From Prochlorococcus sp. AG-363-B11 (GTDB lineage Bacteria > Cyanobacteriota > Cyanobacteriia > PCC-6307 > Cyanobiaceae): a stretch of DNA of 64,000 nt. Both the position numbers and the translations under genes were made by a program. Position 1 is the stretch's first letter; each line of letters opens with the position of its first letter. Below are positions 17,823-29,400 of the stretch, piece after piece. The stretch spans positions 1 to 64,000 of the forward strand of contig QCFE01000010.1 in the NCBI GenBank assembly GCA_003278425.1, written 5' to 3'. Below the pieces are notes generated by a model, which worked only from the letters and a program-made list of their open reading frames with translations, was not told the origin of the DNA and did not search any database.

Positions 17823-18716
17823 CTAATTGTTTAGGCTTACACGCTGATAACAAAACCAAAGCCATTGTTGAAACATCAAATTTCGATGAGATCTCCATGG
17901 TGTCTGTGGATTTTCAGAGTTAAAGTTTTCCGGCAGAGGAACATCACCTCGTGCTTTATCTCTTTTCATTTCTGACATTAATCTTGCAACGTTATATTCA
18001 GGATGTCCCAAATGCATAAGCTGACTCTGATCTGTTGTTTCAAAAATTGTATAACCTACTTTCTCACCATAAGCCAATAATCTCAGTAAACCTTTTTTCT
18101 GAGCTTTTTCCATCTCATCATCAGGCAAGCCTGCATGACGGCTTTGAGGGCAGAAAAAAGTATCGTCTTGCGTTCCCATAATTGAGTGAGCGGGTATAAG
18201 GCTCTTCAATGGAAAGACCCCAAAAAGTTTTTTATCAAAAGACTGTTTATTTACCCCTGCTAAATAAGCAAGTGCAAAACCAGCCCAACAAAGGCCTAAG
18301 GTACTTGCACAAGAGTTCCGAGCCTCTTCAATAATTTTAACTAACTCTGACCAATACTTAACATCTTCAAAAGGCAAGTGTTCAACGGGAGCACCAGTAA
18401 TTATCAACCCGTCTAAGGGGTTGGGAGACATTGCTTCTTCCCATCCAACATAATGTTTAGACAAATGAGATAAATCCCAAGTTTTATAAATGTGAGTGTT
18501 TAGTCTTATCCAAATTGGTTCTATCTGAAGTGGCGAAAGTCCAAGAGGATGTAGAAGGTTAAATTCGTATTGCTTTCCTAAGGGCATAATATTTAATATG
18601 CCAATCCTTAAAGGTCTTATATCTTGCCTCTTTGCCAGCTCTGGTTCAATCCAGGAAATATGATTACGCTCAACTGCTTCAATCTTGTGATAACCACGCG
18701 GCAGTATTAAAGCCAT
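17823..18716 (-). CDS. metA: Homoserine O-acyltransferase (MetA)
   Basis: 297 residues, the usual MetA length. The glutamine-amidotransferase-like fold shows LRIGILNIMPLGKQ (36-49), the catalytic cysteine in LGLCWAGFALAY (Cys143), and HLGHPEYNVARLMSE carrying the second catalytic region. It activates homoserine with succinyl- or acetyl-CoA for methionine synthesis; which acyl group is used cannot be told from the name of the family. It follows the sulfhydrylase gene by 19 bases. Confidence 0.92.
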   Translation of the reverse strand: MALILPRGYHKIEAVERNHISWIEPELAKRQDIRPLRIGILNIMPLGKQYEFNLLHPLGLSPLQIEPIWIRLNTHIYKTWDLSHLSKHYVGWEEAMSPNPLDGLIITGAPVEHLPFEDVKYWSELVKIIEEARNSCASTLGLCWAGFALAYLAGVNKQSFDKKLFGVFPLKSLIPAHSIMGTQDDTFFCPQSRHAGLPDDEMEKAQKKGLLRLLAYGEKVGYTIFETTDQSQLMHLGHPEYNVARLMSEMKRDKARGDVPLPENFNSENPQTPWRSHRNLMFQQWLWFCYQRVSLNN

Positions 18717-18735
18717 GGAATTACTCCTATGCTCA

Positions 18736-20797
<2,062 letters not shown>

Positions 20798-20889
20798 TTG
20801 AAGAGAACAACCATCCTTATTTATAAAGACTAAAAGGAAATAAAACAACTAAATATTGTAAGAACAGTAAATACTGGAATTAAATCTGA

Positions 20890-22041
20890 TCAAAGTTTAG
20901 AAGAAACTAAATAGTTAGTAAAAGCAATAATTTCTCCCCATTGATCATTTATGCTTGCTAAGAGCCTGAGTTGAACATCGGCTCTATATAAATTTTGACT
21001 AGGGTAAGTAACATTAAAATATTTATTTCCATTCATATGGTCAATTAAGAATCTAATAGATAATTCATAAGTAATAACTCTAAGACTAATAGCTAGATAT
21101 AATATATCGTATTTATTAAGAATATTTATATGCTCTGAAAAATAACCTAATAGAACCTCTTTAAAATGTTCTAAACTAAAGGTAATATTTTCGATTAATT
21201 TTGTATCTTCACCAAGAGGGTTACAAGATGACCGTAGGCAGTCAGCCAAGTCATACAAGAAAAAACCTGCTTGAACCGTATCTAAATCTATTAAGGAGAC
21301 AAAGTTATTAGTTCTCGAATCAAAAAGGAAATTACTAATTTTTGGGTCTCCATGAATTACACCAAAAGAGATATACTTTAACTGCTTAGCTTCTTCCAAA
21401 AGATAAGCATCAGACTCTTGACGCTTAACCTCTGATACTAACTTATGGAAATATTTATAATCATTGCAGCAACTTTTCAAAGGTACGTAAGAGGCTAATA
21501 TAGAGTTAAATTTAGTTAGCAAAACTGGGGTATTATGGAAATCATGTACAACTTTTAATAAAGATTCAGATCTAATAACTGAAGTATATTTGTGAAATAT
21601 TGATAGACCTTTTCCTAGGTTAAAAGAAATATCTGACGAGGAGCTAAAATAATATGAAGTTGTATTGTAAACATAATCAAAGGCCCTCCAAAGCTTACCT
21701 TGATAAAAAATATATTTCTTGTTAGTTTTTACATTAACAAGTAAATTAGGTAAAATCAAACTATTTTTTTTATTAGAAGATAGCAATGAATTATTTTCTA
21801 TTAGACATTCTTCCAAAACAAGATAGTTTAATATAAGATCAATGGGCTTTTTAAATACTTGGGAACTAACAGCTTGTAGCACAAAAGGTTTAAACTCTGT
21901 TAAATCTAATGGTGAAATTAAAAATGTTTTATTTACTATTCCGTGATCTATCCTTTTAACAGATAGAGTATACTTAAAAGGCAAGAAGGATAAGGCTATC
22001 TCTTCTACCAGATCTAATTCTGCTGATGAAGAAATAATCAA
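20890..22041 (-). CDS. APH-like phosphotransferase, possibly a sugar kinase (NahK-like)
   Basis: 383 residues with a protein-kinase-like small-molecule kinase fold. The catalytic loop is FGVIHGDPKISNFLFD (HGDxxxxN) and the metal-binding loop is SLIDLDTVQAGFFLYDLADCL. The N-terminal part, NKTFLISP...FVLQAVSSQVFKKPIDLILN, recalls N-acetylhexosamine 1-kinases rather than aminoglycoside kinases. It is 49 bases downstream of the 506-residue protein and shares its direction. Its substrate is unknown; a sugar or sugar-like metabolite is my inference. Confidence 0.7.
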   Translation of the reverse strand: MIISSSAELDLVEEIALSFLPFKYTLSVKRIDHGIVNKTFLISPLDLTEFKPFVLQAVSSQVFKKPIDLILNYLVLEECLIENNSLLSSNKKNSLILPNLLVNVKTNKKYIFYQGKLWRAFDYVYNTTSYYFSSSSDISFNLGKGLSIFHKYTSVIRSESLLKVVHDFHNTPVLLTKFNSILASYVPLKSCCNDYKYFHKLVSEVKRQESDAYLLEEAKQLKYISFGVIHGDPKISNFLFDSRTNNFVSLIDLDTVQAGFFLYDLADCLRSSCNPLGEDTKLIENITFSLEHFKEVLLGYFSEHINILNKYDILYLAISLRVITYELSIRFLIDHMNGNKYFNVTYPSQNLYRADVQLRLLASINDQWGEIIAFTNYLVSSKL

Positions 22042-22090
22042 TTATAAAAATAGAATAACATCTAAGAATTCTAAGTCTTAAAACATTTTA

Positions 22091-23611
22091 TTATGAAAAT
22101 AAATCATAAAAGTTATTTTTTATTTTAGAGTATGAGGAGAATTCCTTTACTTCAACAAGTTCTTTATTTGAAGAAAATAAATCATCAAACTTACTTAAAT
22201 TAAATTCATTTCCAAGTACTACCTCAGAGATAAATTCTAAGACATCGTTTCTATCTATATTTTTCAAAAGCTGATTCATTCTAAATGAGGACTTTGGTCT
22301 TACAGATTCTTGGCAAAACATTGTCAACTCTCTACTATTAGTCATAATATCGTAGGCATCTAATTTTACATCTTGAGTTGAAAATATACTCAAATAGAGT
22401 AAATTAATCATAGAAGTGTCATGAAAAGAAAGTGAATACTTCCGAAGTATTTCTGGCCAATACTTTAAAGAATTAATGCCTTCTAGTGCTCCTTGGGAAA
22501 GTCCTTCTAATTTACACCAATCTATTAATTCTCGAAGACTCAATGGACATCTTTTAACTCTTCGCATTTGAGTAGCAAGAATTTGCCCAACTTGAAAATT
22601 CCTAGTGGGTTTTCCTGAAACAGGAAGCATCATACTTCCTTTTACATCAGCAATCATAGCTGTAAGTTGACTAAAAGTATGATCTCTAACTTTTTCCATA
22701 GCACCTTCTTTAGAGAGTGCTGCCTCAATCATTTGAACACCATATCCAATTTCAGTTAGTGGCAGTTTTTCTTTACTATAAATAGTTTTTCGATCTACTC
22801 TTGACATAGAAACAGTAGCCGCTTGATCTAAGCATTGATGCAATAGTAAAGTTAGCAATGTTGGTAGCAAACCTGGATTTTCTTTGTGAAAAGTATGACC
22901 AAACCCTGCAAAAATTGATGATATATTTTTTGAGGCCTTAATATATTGTCCTTCTACATTATGGACACCTGAAGAAACCTGAATATTAGTAGATAATTTA
23001 TCTAGTAGACGAGAGCCTAGCAAAGCATTCAAAGAATCTGGATGGCAAAAATTAGCAGTAAAGCTATCTAAGGGATTTCGCAATGCTCCATGCCTATGGA
23101 AACCAGAAAAGAAGGCTAAGTTGATATTTTTCTGGCAGAGTAGAGAAGGAGAATGTGTTTCTTCATCATAAGTAAATGAACCTACTAAACAAGCAATAAC
23201 AACATTTTCTCTACCAAGACTCTCTCTTAGCTTACAAGCCTCCATTAAATCATTTTCAATGTGGTTACTGTTTGCAGATAAAACAACTAATTCACATTTT
23301 AAAAATAAATCTTTCAATGTATAGACTCTGCTAATACCATCTTGAATGGTAGAAGACATTTTCTTTATTTTTTCTACAATATTAGGCTTAAGTTCATTCA
23401 TTGATTGTTCTGAAAATGCACCGAAAATATCTCGACCTAAACGAGGAGCAAGAAGTAAACTATTCCCATCTGTTTGCATTGCAGAGTTATATGCAAGTGA
23501 TGCTGGATATAAACCAACACTATAAAAACCTACCTTTCCTACTTCCAATTCTTTAAGTCTTAGTGAAATAGATTTCTTATCATGACAATTTTCAAAAAAA
23601 TTATTTTTCAT
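22091..23611 (-). CDS. Unassigned protein, possibly 6PGDH-superfamily dehydrogenase
   Basis: 506 residues. The N-terminus (GKVGFYSVGLYPASLAYN, about 25-42) and a later VIACLVGSF recall a degraded Rossmann nucleotide-binding fold. A middle segment KNISSIFAGFGHTFHKENPGLLPTLLTLLLHQ (split: KNISSIFAGFGHTFHKENPG) resembles the KN...AG...N helix of glycerol-3-phosphate dehydrogenase-like enzymes. The canonical GxGxxG is absent, so activity is uncertain. It begins about 180 bases from the divergent phosphatase gene and is upstream of the sugar-kinase-like gene. The family assignment is tentative. Confidence 0.5.
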   Translation of the reverse strand: MKNNFFENCHDKKSISLRLKELEVGKVGFYSVGLYPASLAYNSAMQTDGNSLLLAPRLGRDIFGAFSEQSMNELKPNIVEKIKKMSSTIQDGISRVYTLKDLFLKCELVVLSANSNHIENDLMEACKLRESLGRENVVIACLVGSFTYDEETHSPSLLCQKNINLAFFSGFHRHGALRNPLDSFTANFCHPDSLNALLGSRLLDKLSTNIQVSSGVHNVEGQYIKASKNISSIFAGFGHTFHKENPGLLPTLLTLLLHQCLDQAATVSMSRVDRKTIYSKEKLPLTEIGYGVQMIEAALSKEGAMEKVRDHTFSQLTAMIADVKGSMMLPVSGKPTRNFQVGQILATQMRRVKRCPLSLRELIDWCKLEGLSQGALEGINSLKYWPEILRKYSLSFHDTSMINLLYLSIFSTQDVKLDAYDIMTNSRELTMFCQESVRPKSSFRMNQLLKNIDRNDVLEFISEVVLGNEFNLSKFDDLFSSNKELVEVKEFSSYSKIKNNFYDLFS

Positions 23612-23791
23612 TAGGAAGACAAAAGTATTGAAAAATTTAAAACTGAGTATTTATTACAATTATAGGGTATTAAGACTTAATTGCATTGAAAATTATAAAG
23701 ACTATAAAAATAAAGTTTTTAATTTTCTCAAAATATATCTAAAGTTGTTGAGATGCTAAGCTGCTCTGAGTAATATTACTCTTATCAAAGT

Positions 23792-25009
23792 ATGCTTTTT
23801 GAAAAAAAAATAGATGATCCGTTAGCCAAATTAGTGAATTGTAAAGACCTCTTGTTTGTTCAAGATATTGATGGAGTATGCATTCCTCTAGTTAAGAACC
23901 CGCTTGAAAGAGAAATAGATACAAATTATGTGAAAGAAGTTTCAAAGCTTGGCAATAATTTCTCAGTATTAACTTGTGGTGAGCATGAAGGGAGAAGGGG
24001 GGTCAATAGAATAATAGAAAGAGCATTTGGATCAGATGAATTACCAAAAGAAAAGGGCCTCTACTTACCAGGGTTGGCAGCTTGTGGAATAGAGTATCAA
24101 GATAGCTTTGGCAATGTAGAAACTTTCGGACTAAGTAAAAGTGAAAAATCATTTCTTAGTAAAATTCCTCTAAAAATAAAAAATCTGTTAAAAGTAGAAT
24201 TAATAAAAAACTTCCCCTATTTAAAAAAAGAGACAATATATAAGGAAGTAGAAATAGCTGTTTGCGATACTAGATATTCACCTGCAATAAATTTAAACAG
24301 CTTGTTCACTATTGTTGACAATGAAATAAACAAAGTAATAAAGCTCCAAATGATAATGCAAGATGTTATGAATGAGATTATTGCTTACTCTATATCCTTA
24401 GGATTAGGGGATTCCTTTTATTTACATATTTCGCCAAACCTAGGAAGAAGTAAAGAAAGTGAGATTATTAAATTTGCGACTCCAAAAGACATTGGAAGTA
24501 CTGATATTCAATTAATTATAAAAGGTGCCTTAAAGGAAGCTGGGTTATTAATACTAATAAATAAATATGTGTTTAGCAAAACAGGTAATTATCCATTCGG
24601 TGAAAAATTTAGTGTTAGGGATGCTCCTAACTCAATTGAAAAGCTAATAGAACTTTGCAAAGCCAAAGTTCCTCAAAAAATGATGCCGACACTAGTAGGT
24701 GTAGGGGACACTATCACTTCAACAAGGGATATAGGTACAAATAAGTGGCTTAGAGGTGGAAGCGATAGAGGATTCTTAACTCTAATTCAAAGGTTAGGAG
24801 AAGCTTATAATAAAAGTAATCAAATTATTTTTGTAGATAGTAGTTTTGGGGAAGTGTATAGACCTTCAGTTCTTGATGGCAACTATAATGGGATCAGTGA
24901 TGAGGAAGATGAATTAAAATTTACCATTGTAATGAATAAAGGTCCCGATGAATATAAAAGCTGGATAATAGAATTTTGTAAAAGAAGACTAGAAAAGTTA
25001 GATATTTAA
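23792..25009 (+). CDS. Glucosylglycerol-phosphate phosphatase-like protein (StpA type)
   Basis: 405 residues. The start has a HAD-like motif LLFVQDIDGVCIPL (Asp25, Asp27), followed by FSVLTCGEHEGRRGVNRI and GLYLPGLAACGIEYQD, then GLGDSFYLHISPNLGR and PTLVGVGDTITSTRD with GGSDRGFLTLIQRLG. This order of motifs matches my recollection of cyanobacterial StpA, which dephosphorylates glucosylglycerol 3-phosphate to make the osmolyte glucosylglycerol. No GgpS synthase gene is in the window. It is followed 59 bases later by arsS. Related sugar-phosphate phosphatases of other specificity cannot be excluded. Confidence 0.6.
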   Translation: MLFEKKIDDPLAKLVNCKDLLFVQDIDGVCIPLVKNPLEREIDTNYVKEVSKLGNNFSVLTCGEHEGRRGVNRIIERAFGSDELPKEKGLYLPGLAACGIEYQDSFGNVETFGLSKSEKSFLSKIPLKIKNLLKVELIKNFPYLKKETIYKEVEIAVCDTRYSPAINLNSLFTIVDNEINKVIKLQMIMQDVMNEIIAYSISLGLGDSFYLHISPNLGRSKESEIIKFATPKDIGSTDIQLIIKGALKEAGLLILINKYVFSKTGNYPFGEKFSVRDAPNSIEKLIELCKAKVPQKMMPTLVGVGDTITSTRDIGTNKWLRGGSDRGFLTLIQRLGEAYNKSNQIIFVDSSFGEVYRPSVLDGNYNGISDEEDELKFTIVMNKGPDEYKSWIIEFCKRRLEKLDI

Positions 25010-25068
25010 AATACTTACTAGTCTATATTTATAAATAAGTTAAGCTATATGGTAGTAATTTTATAAAT

Positions 25069-25998
25069 ATGGATTTTCCAAGTATAGACAAAGGAAAACT
25101 TAAAACGCTTCAAGTTAATCTAGGTTATAAGTGTAACCAATCCTGCCATCACTGTCATGTAAATGCAGGTCCTTTTAGAAAGGAAATGATGGATGAATTC
25201 AATATTTCAATAATACCCAAGGTAATTAATGATTATCATATCGAAACCCTTGACATAACAGGTGGAGCACCAGAGATGCATCCCCTCTTTAAAGATCTAA
25301 TTGAAAAAGTTTGCAAATTAGAAGTAGAGATTATTGATAGATGCAACTTAACAATACTTTTGGAGGCTGGCTATGAGGAGCTTCCCGAATATCTTGCTAA
25401 GTCTAAGGTAAAAATAATTGCTTCTCTTCCATGTTATGAAGAGGAAAATGTAAATAAGCAGCGCGGTAAAGATGTATTTAAAAGGAGTATTACTGTATTA
25501 AAAAAATTAAACAAATTGGGTTACGGAAATAAAGATGGCGTATTAAAATTAGACCTTGTATACAATCCAGTCGGAGCAAGCCTACCCCCTCCGCAAGGAT
25601 CACTAGAGAAGCAATACAAATCTATCCTTAAAGAGAGATATGGAATAAAATTCAATAATTTGCTTGTTCTTGCTAATATGCCAATAAACAGATTCTCAAA
25701 ATACTTACAGAAAGAAGGTAAGTTGAATAGTTACCAATCAATGCTAGAAAGAAATCATAACTCTAATAATCTTAAATCTGTAATGTGCAGAAGTACAATA
25801 AGTGTTGACTGGCAAGGTAATTTATTTGATTGTGATTTTAATCAACAATTAGGAAAATCAAATAATATTTTTCCTAGGACCCTAAAAGATTTATCTGAAA
25901 CTAATATATCAATTGAAGGTAATAATATTAATGTAGACAGCCATTGTTTTGGTTGTACTGCAGGGAATGGCTCAAGTTGTGGTGGATCTCTTACATGA
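25069..25998 (+). CDS. arsS: Arsenosugar biosynthesis radical SAM protein ArsS
   Basis: 309 residues. The radical SAM cluster is YKCNQSCHHCHVNAGP (Cys22, Cys26, Cys29). It continues TLDITGGAPEMHP, DRCNLTIL, ASLPCY, LDLVYNPVGASLPP and ends in a Cys-rich C-terminal domain (MCRSTISVDWQGNLFDCDFNQ and HCFGCTAGNGSSCGGSL) typical of ArsS/DUF3641. ArsS is proposed to join the 5'-deoxyadenosyl moiety of SAM to methylated arsenic to make arsenosugar precursors. The usual methyltransferase partner ArsM is not adjacent. It converges on the Fur gene with a 12-base gap. Confidence 0.88.
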   Translation: MDFPSIDKGKLKTLQVNLGYKCNQSCHHCHVNAGPFRKEMMDEFNISIIPKVINDYHIETLDITGGAPEMHPLFKDLIEKVCKLEVEIIDRCNLTILLEAGYEELPEYLAKSKVKIIASLPCYEEENVNKQRGKDVFKRSITVLKKLNKLGYGNKDGVLKLDLVYNPVGASLPPPQGSLEKQYKSILKERYGIKFNNLLVLANMPINRFSKYLQKEGKLNSYQSMLERNHNSNNLKSVMCRSTISVDWQGNLFDCDFNQQLGKSNNIFPRTLKDLSETNISIEGNNINVDSHCFGCTAGNGSSCGGSLT

Positions 25999-26010
25999 GA
26001 TCATTTTCCA

Positions 26011-26463
26011 CTAAATACATTGTGGGCATAAGGCCCTAACATTCAAAGTAGATTCAATTAATTTAAATCCCTTATTTTCTGCTGCCTTACGACCTGCAGA
26101 AACCACTTCTTCACTTTCAAACTCTTCAGTCCTCCCACAATTTATACAAACCAAATGATGGTGATCAGGATGATCTTTGCTTAACAATTCGAACCGATGC
26201 CCGCCTTCACTAAGCTCTAATTGATGTAAAAAACCCATTTTCACCAACAATCTAAGTGTGCGATAAATGGTTGCCAGAGAAACTCTGGACTTCATCTGCA
26301 AAAGGTGAGCATGAACTTCCTCTGCGCTCAAGTGATTACTACTACCTATTCGCTGGAATAAATCCAAAACCTTCTTACGCTGAGGGGTAAGTCTAAGGCC
26401 ACTTTTATGAAGCCCAGATTGAAGCGGAGAGGATAAAGATGAATAACCAGCTTTTGAGTTCAC
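26011..26463 (-). CDS. Fur-family metal-responsive repressor
   Basis: 150 residues. The winged helix is at about 22-85 (LRLTPQRKKVLDLF; recognition helix SLATIYRTLRLLVKMGFL). The dimerisation half has the HHHLVCINCGRTEEF motif (His101-103, Cys106, Cys109) and the C-terminal CPQC pair (Cys146, Cys149), which make the structural zinc site. Cyanobacteria have Fur, Zur and PerR paralogues; this sequence does not let me decide which one. It is divergent from the isochorismatase-like gene with 134 bases between them. Confidence 0.88.
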   Translation of the reverse strand: MNSKAGYSSLSSPLQSGLHKSGLRLTPQRKKVLDLFQRIGSSNHLSAEEVHAHLLQMKSRVSLATIYRTLRLLVKMGFLHQLELSEGGHRFELLSKDHPDHHHLVCINCGRTEEFESEEVVSAGRKAAENKGFKLIESTLNVRALCPQCI

Positions 26464-26597
26464 ATCCCAAGACTATTTTCTCAATAGTACTGGCCTAATG
26501 CGAGAAGGGCAAATGCACGCCAATAAGTAGTTATGCCTATAGTTGTATGTTCATAATGCTAAATACTTAAATAGAATATTATAATTATAATTTCACA

Positions 26598-27218
26598 ATG
26601 AGAATTCGTCCTATTTTCCTAGATTTAATTTCTAAGAGCCCTTCTAAAAAAGACCAAAATACGATTAAACCTATTAACAATAAGAAGACTGCTTTAATTA
26701 TAGTTGATGTCCAAGATAAGCTAATCAATGGAATCATTAATATTGATAGCATAATATTTAACATCAAAAGGATTTCGGATGCCTGCGAAATACTTGAAGT
26801 TCCAAAGTTAATAACAGAACAGAATCCAAATAAGCTTGGCAAAACAGTTAAAAGACTTATGGAATCCAATGAATCATTTAATGTTTCAAAGATGAGTTTT
26901 TCATGTGCTGGGTGTAAAGAACTAATAAAGGAATTAAAACATTTAAAAACAGAGAATATATTAATTAGTGGAATAGAAACTCATGTGTGTGTAATACAGA
27001 GTGCTCTTGATTTTCAGAGATTGGGTTTTAATGTCCAGGTAATTGCAGATGCAGCTATGAGTAGACGAGTAACTGATCACGAGATAGCAATTAATAGGAT
27101 GATTCATTCTGGGATTACAGTTACATCTACAGAAATGGCAATATTCGATCTATGTAAAACAGCTTCACATCCAAGATTTAAAGAAATTAGTAGAATTATA
27201 AAAAGAATTAATGACTAG
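26598..27218 (+). CDS. Isochorismatase-like cysteine hydrolase
   Basis: 206 residues with the family core: Asp in ALIIVDVQDKLING (about 33-46), a lysine in the KMSFSCAGC region, and the nucleophile cysteine in SGIETHVCVIQSALDF. The ending TSTEMAIFDLCKTASHPRFKEIS is typical of the YcaC/nicotinamidase-like branch that hydrolyses amides. The substrate is unknown. It is divergent from the Fur-family gene. A 12-bp perfect AT-rich stem begins two bases after its stop. Confidence 0.82.
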   Translation: MRIRPIFLDLISKSPSKKDQNTIKPINNKKTALIIVDVQDKLINGIINIDSIIFNIKRISDACEILEVPKLITEQNPNKLGKTVKRLMESNESFNVSKMSFSCAGCKELIKELKHLKTENILISGIETHVCVIQSALDFQRLGFNVQVIADAAMSRRVTDHEIAINRMIHSGITVTSTEMAIFDLCKTASHPRFKEISRIIKRIND

Positions 27219-27219
27219 T

Positions 27220-27246
27220 ATTTTATATATAGAATATATAAAATAG
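27220..27246. terminator. AT-only perfect hairpin after the hydrolase gene
   Basis: TATTTTATATAT (27220-27231), loop AGA, ATATATAAAATA (27235-27246): a perfect 12-bp inverted repeat immediately after the TAG at 27216-27218. It lacks G-C pairs and a T tract, so it may be a 3'-end stabiliser or a chance result of AT richness rather than a strong terminator. Confidence 0.35.
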
Positions 27247-27356
27247 GAAAAGTACCTTCTGATAATTCATTAGATATAGGTATTTCAGCTCGAAAAAAGA
27301 ACTTATAGCTAAATACGGATAGAAGTGCCATAATTAAAAAGGTGATTGACGGTTAA

Positions 27357-28373
27357 ATGTACACAAGATTAATCAGCTCTGGATGCATCTTTATATTAGG
27401 TATCCTAATTACTCTTGTAGGCTCTAAAGTCCTAAGCAGTATATTCAAAAAAATAGTTCAACGAACCAAAAGTAAAACTGATGACTATATTCTTAAAGTT
27501 CTGCTTGATACAGTTAAGCCATTAGGTGTATCTATTAGTGCTTTTACATCATGGAGAATATTAGCAATCAAAACAACTGGCTTTGGTCTAAATGAAAGCA
27601 TAACGGGTGTTTTTAAATTAATTCTGCTAATCCTTATCGTCAGATTAATAAATAGAATATTACTTAAGCTACTTACTAGTTGGTCAGAAAAAATAAATGA
27701 TGCTGCTGTTAGTACAATGCTTAAATCCTTAAGTCCTATGCTTAGGGCTGTCATATGGTGTATTGGAATTGTTTTTTATCTAAACAATATGGGTGTCCAA
27801 ATGGCAGCCATTTGGGCTCTTTTAAGTGCGGGTGGAATTGGAGCTGGGCTTGCTTTAAAAGAACCGGTACAAGAGTTCTTTGAATATATAACTATACTTC
27901 TAGACAAGCCATTTCAGAATGGACAATTTATCCATATTGATGGTGTATTAGCAAAAGTAGAAAGAGTAGGTGTTAGGTCAACAAGAATGAGAAGTATTAA
28001 TGGAGAAATAATTGTTATGAGTAATAGTAACTTAACCAATGGAGTTATTTCAAACTATGCAGAAATGAAGCAAAGGCGTTTAGTTCATAAGATTGGAGTA
28101 ACTTATGATACCAGTTACTCTCGAATGCAATTAATTCCAAATATGATAAAAGAAATTATAGATCAAACTGACAATGCATTATTTGACAGATGTCATTTCA
28201 TCGAATTTGGTGAAAGTAGTCTCAATTTTGAACTGGTTTATTACATTCCAACAAATGACTATCTTTTAGCAATGAATGCTCAGCAGAAAATTAATCTTGA
28301 GATAATGAGGCTATTCGAAATAGAGAAGATAGAATTTGCATTCCCAACTCAGACAATTCATCTTGCTAAGTAA
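27357..28373 (+). CDS. Small-conductance mechanosensitive channel (MscS family)
   Basis: 338 residues. Three or four N-terminal membrane segments (about 8-28, 55-75, 82-105 and 128-165) end in the pore helix AAIWALLSAGGIGAGLALKEPVQEF, rich in Gly/Ala as in MscS TM3. The MscS beta domain follows (LDKPFQNGQFIHIDG, VERVGVRSTRMRSINGEIIVMSNSNL) and then the alpha/beta C-terminal domain. It relieves turgor in the cytoplasmic membrane during osmotic downshock. It is a stand-alone gene. Confidence 0.9.
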   Translation: MYTRLISSGCIFILGILITLVGSKVLSSIFKKIVQRTKSKTDDYILKVLLDTVKPLGVSISAFTSWRILAIKTTGFGLNESITGVFKLILLILIVRLINRILLKLLTSWSEKINDAAVSTMLKSLSPMLRAVIWCIGIVFYLNNMGVQMAAIWALLSAGGIGAGLALKEPVQEFFEYITILLDKPFQNGQFIHIDGVLAKVERVGVRSTRMRSINGEIIVMSNSNLTNGVISNYAEMKQRRLVHKIGVTYDTSYSRMQLIPNMIKEIIDQTDNALFDRCHFIEFGESSLNFELVYYIPTNDYLLAMNAQQKINLEIMRLFEIEKIEFAFPTQTIHLAK

Positions 28374-28383
28374 AATGATATAA

Positions 28384-29400
28384 TTAGAATGGATCTATTG
28401 TAACGAATTCCTGAATTATTTTATAAGATAAATCCCATAGTTGTTCCGCCTTTAAATCTTCATTAGCTTCACTACTAATAGCTTTTTTAGTTAGAACCAT
28501 TTGACCAAAAGTCTTAATGTTATTAGACAGATATAAAAATAACTCTTTCTGGTAAAAATCAGATGTTGCTAAATTATATAATATCTTTCCTGCATTCTGG
28601 GGTGACTCAGTTATTTTAAATAAATCTCTTGCTATGAAAGCAAACATTACCTGTCCCCACTCATTATATTTTCGGCTATGTCTAAAGAAGCCATCTTTTG
28701 TTAAAGGAATAACTAAGCCTGGGGCCCAACATAAAACTGGTATATGAAGATTATTTTTTAAAATTCTACGTGATAACTCTTTAGCAAATAAAACATTACA
28801 TAATTTACTGTCCTTGTAGGCTTTGTCAGCATCAAAAGAAGAGAGTCCATCTATCATCTCAAAACTTGATGATCTCTTAATCCCTTCTAGGTTGCATAGG
28901 CCTGCTCTTCTACCTATCTGACCGCCTGCAGACTCTGGATTGTGAACCTCAGATGCTGTAATTATAACCCTAGGTGATTCTGATTTATTCAATAAAGGAA
29001 ATAACCTTTGAAATAAATATTGATGACTAAGATGGTTTACAGCAAAGGTTAGTTCAATTCCTTGATGTGACCTCCTTATTAATTTTGAACCAGTATATTG
29101 AAGTCCCGCATTAAGAATAATTCTATCAATCTTACTCCCTTTTGAAAGTTCATTAGCAGTAAATTCTTGTATTGAATTTAAATTGGATAAATCAACAATC
29201 GGGAATGAGACGAGTCGATCTATTTTTGATAAAGAAAAATTGTCTGATCTTAATAAATTAATAGTGGAATCTACTCTTGAGGAATTTCTACACAAAAGAG
29301 TTAGCTTGTAGCCCTTTTCAAGAAAGTTGCGAACTGCTTGATATCCAATACCAGAGGTTCCTCCTGTTATAAATATTCTTATGTCAGGTTGATGATTCAT
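28384..29400 (-). CDS. SDR related to protochlorophyllide reductase
   Basis: 338 residues of classical SDR type: cofactor motif FITGGTSGIGYQAV (10-23), ILNAGLQYTG, catalytic-region serine in IITASEVHNP and the active-site AYKDSKLCNVLFAKELSRR. The AYKDSKLCN phrase, the length and the C-terminal QLWDLSYKII strongly resemble light-dependent protochlorophyllide oxidoreductase (POR). It lacks the conserved Cys-rich POR details I would expect, so I read it as a POR-like paralogue, not the main POR. The substrate is unknown. It is divergent from the lycopene cyclase unit. Confidence 0.75.
   Translation of the reverse strand: MNHQPDIRIFITGGTSGIGYQAVRNFLEKGYKLTLLCRNSSRVDSTINLLRSDNFSLSKIDRLVSFPIVDLSNLNSIQEFTANELSKGSKIDRIILNAGLQYTGSKLIRRSHQGIELTFAVNHLSHQYLFQRLFPLLNKSESPRVIITASEVHNPESAGGQIGRRAGLCNLEGIKRSSSFEMIDGLSSFDADKAYKDSKLCNVLFAKELSRRILKNNLHIPVLCWAPGLVIPLTKDGFFRHSRKYNEWGQVMFAFIARDLFKITESPQNAGKILYNLATSDFYQKELFLYLSNNIKTFGQMVLTKKAISSEANEDLKAEQLWDLSYKIIQEFVTIDPF

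Noticed and set aside
27485-27754. Minus-strand frame inside the MscS gene
   Set aside because: Shadow of a clear channel gene.
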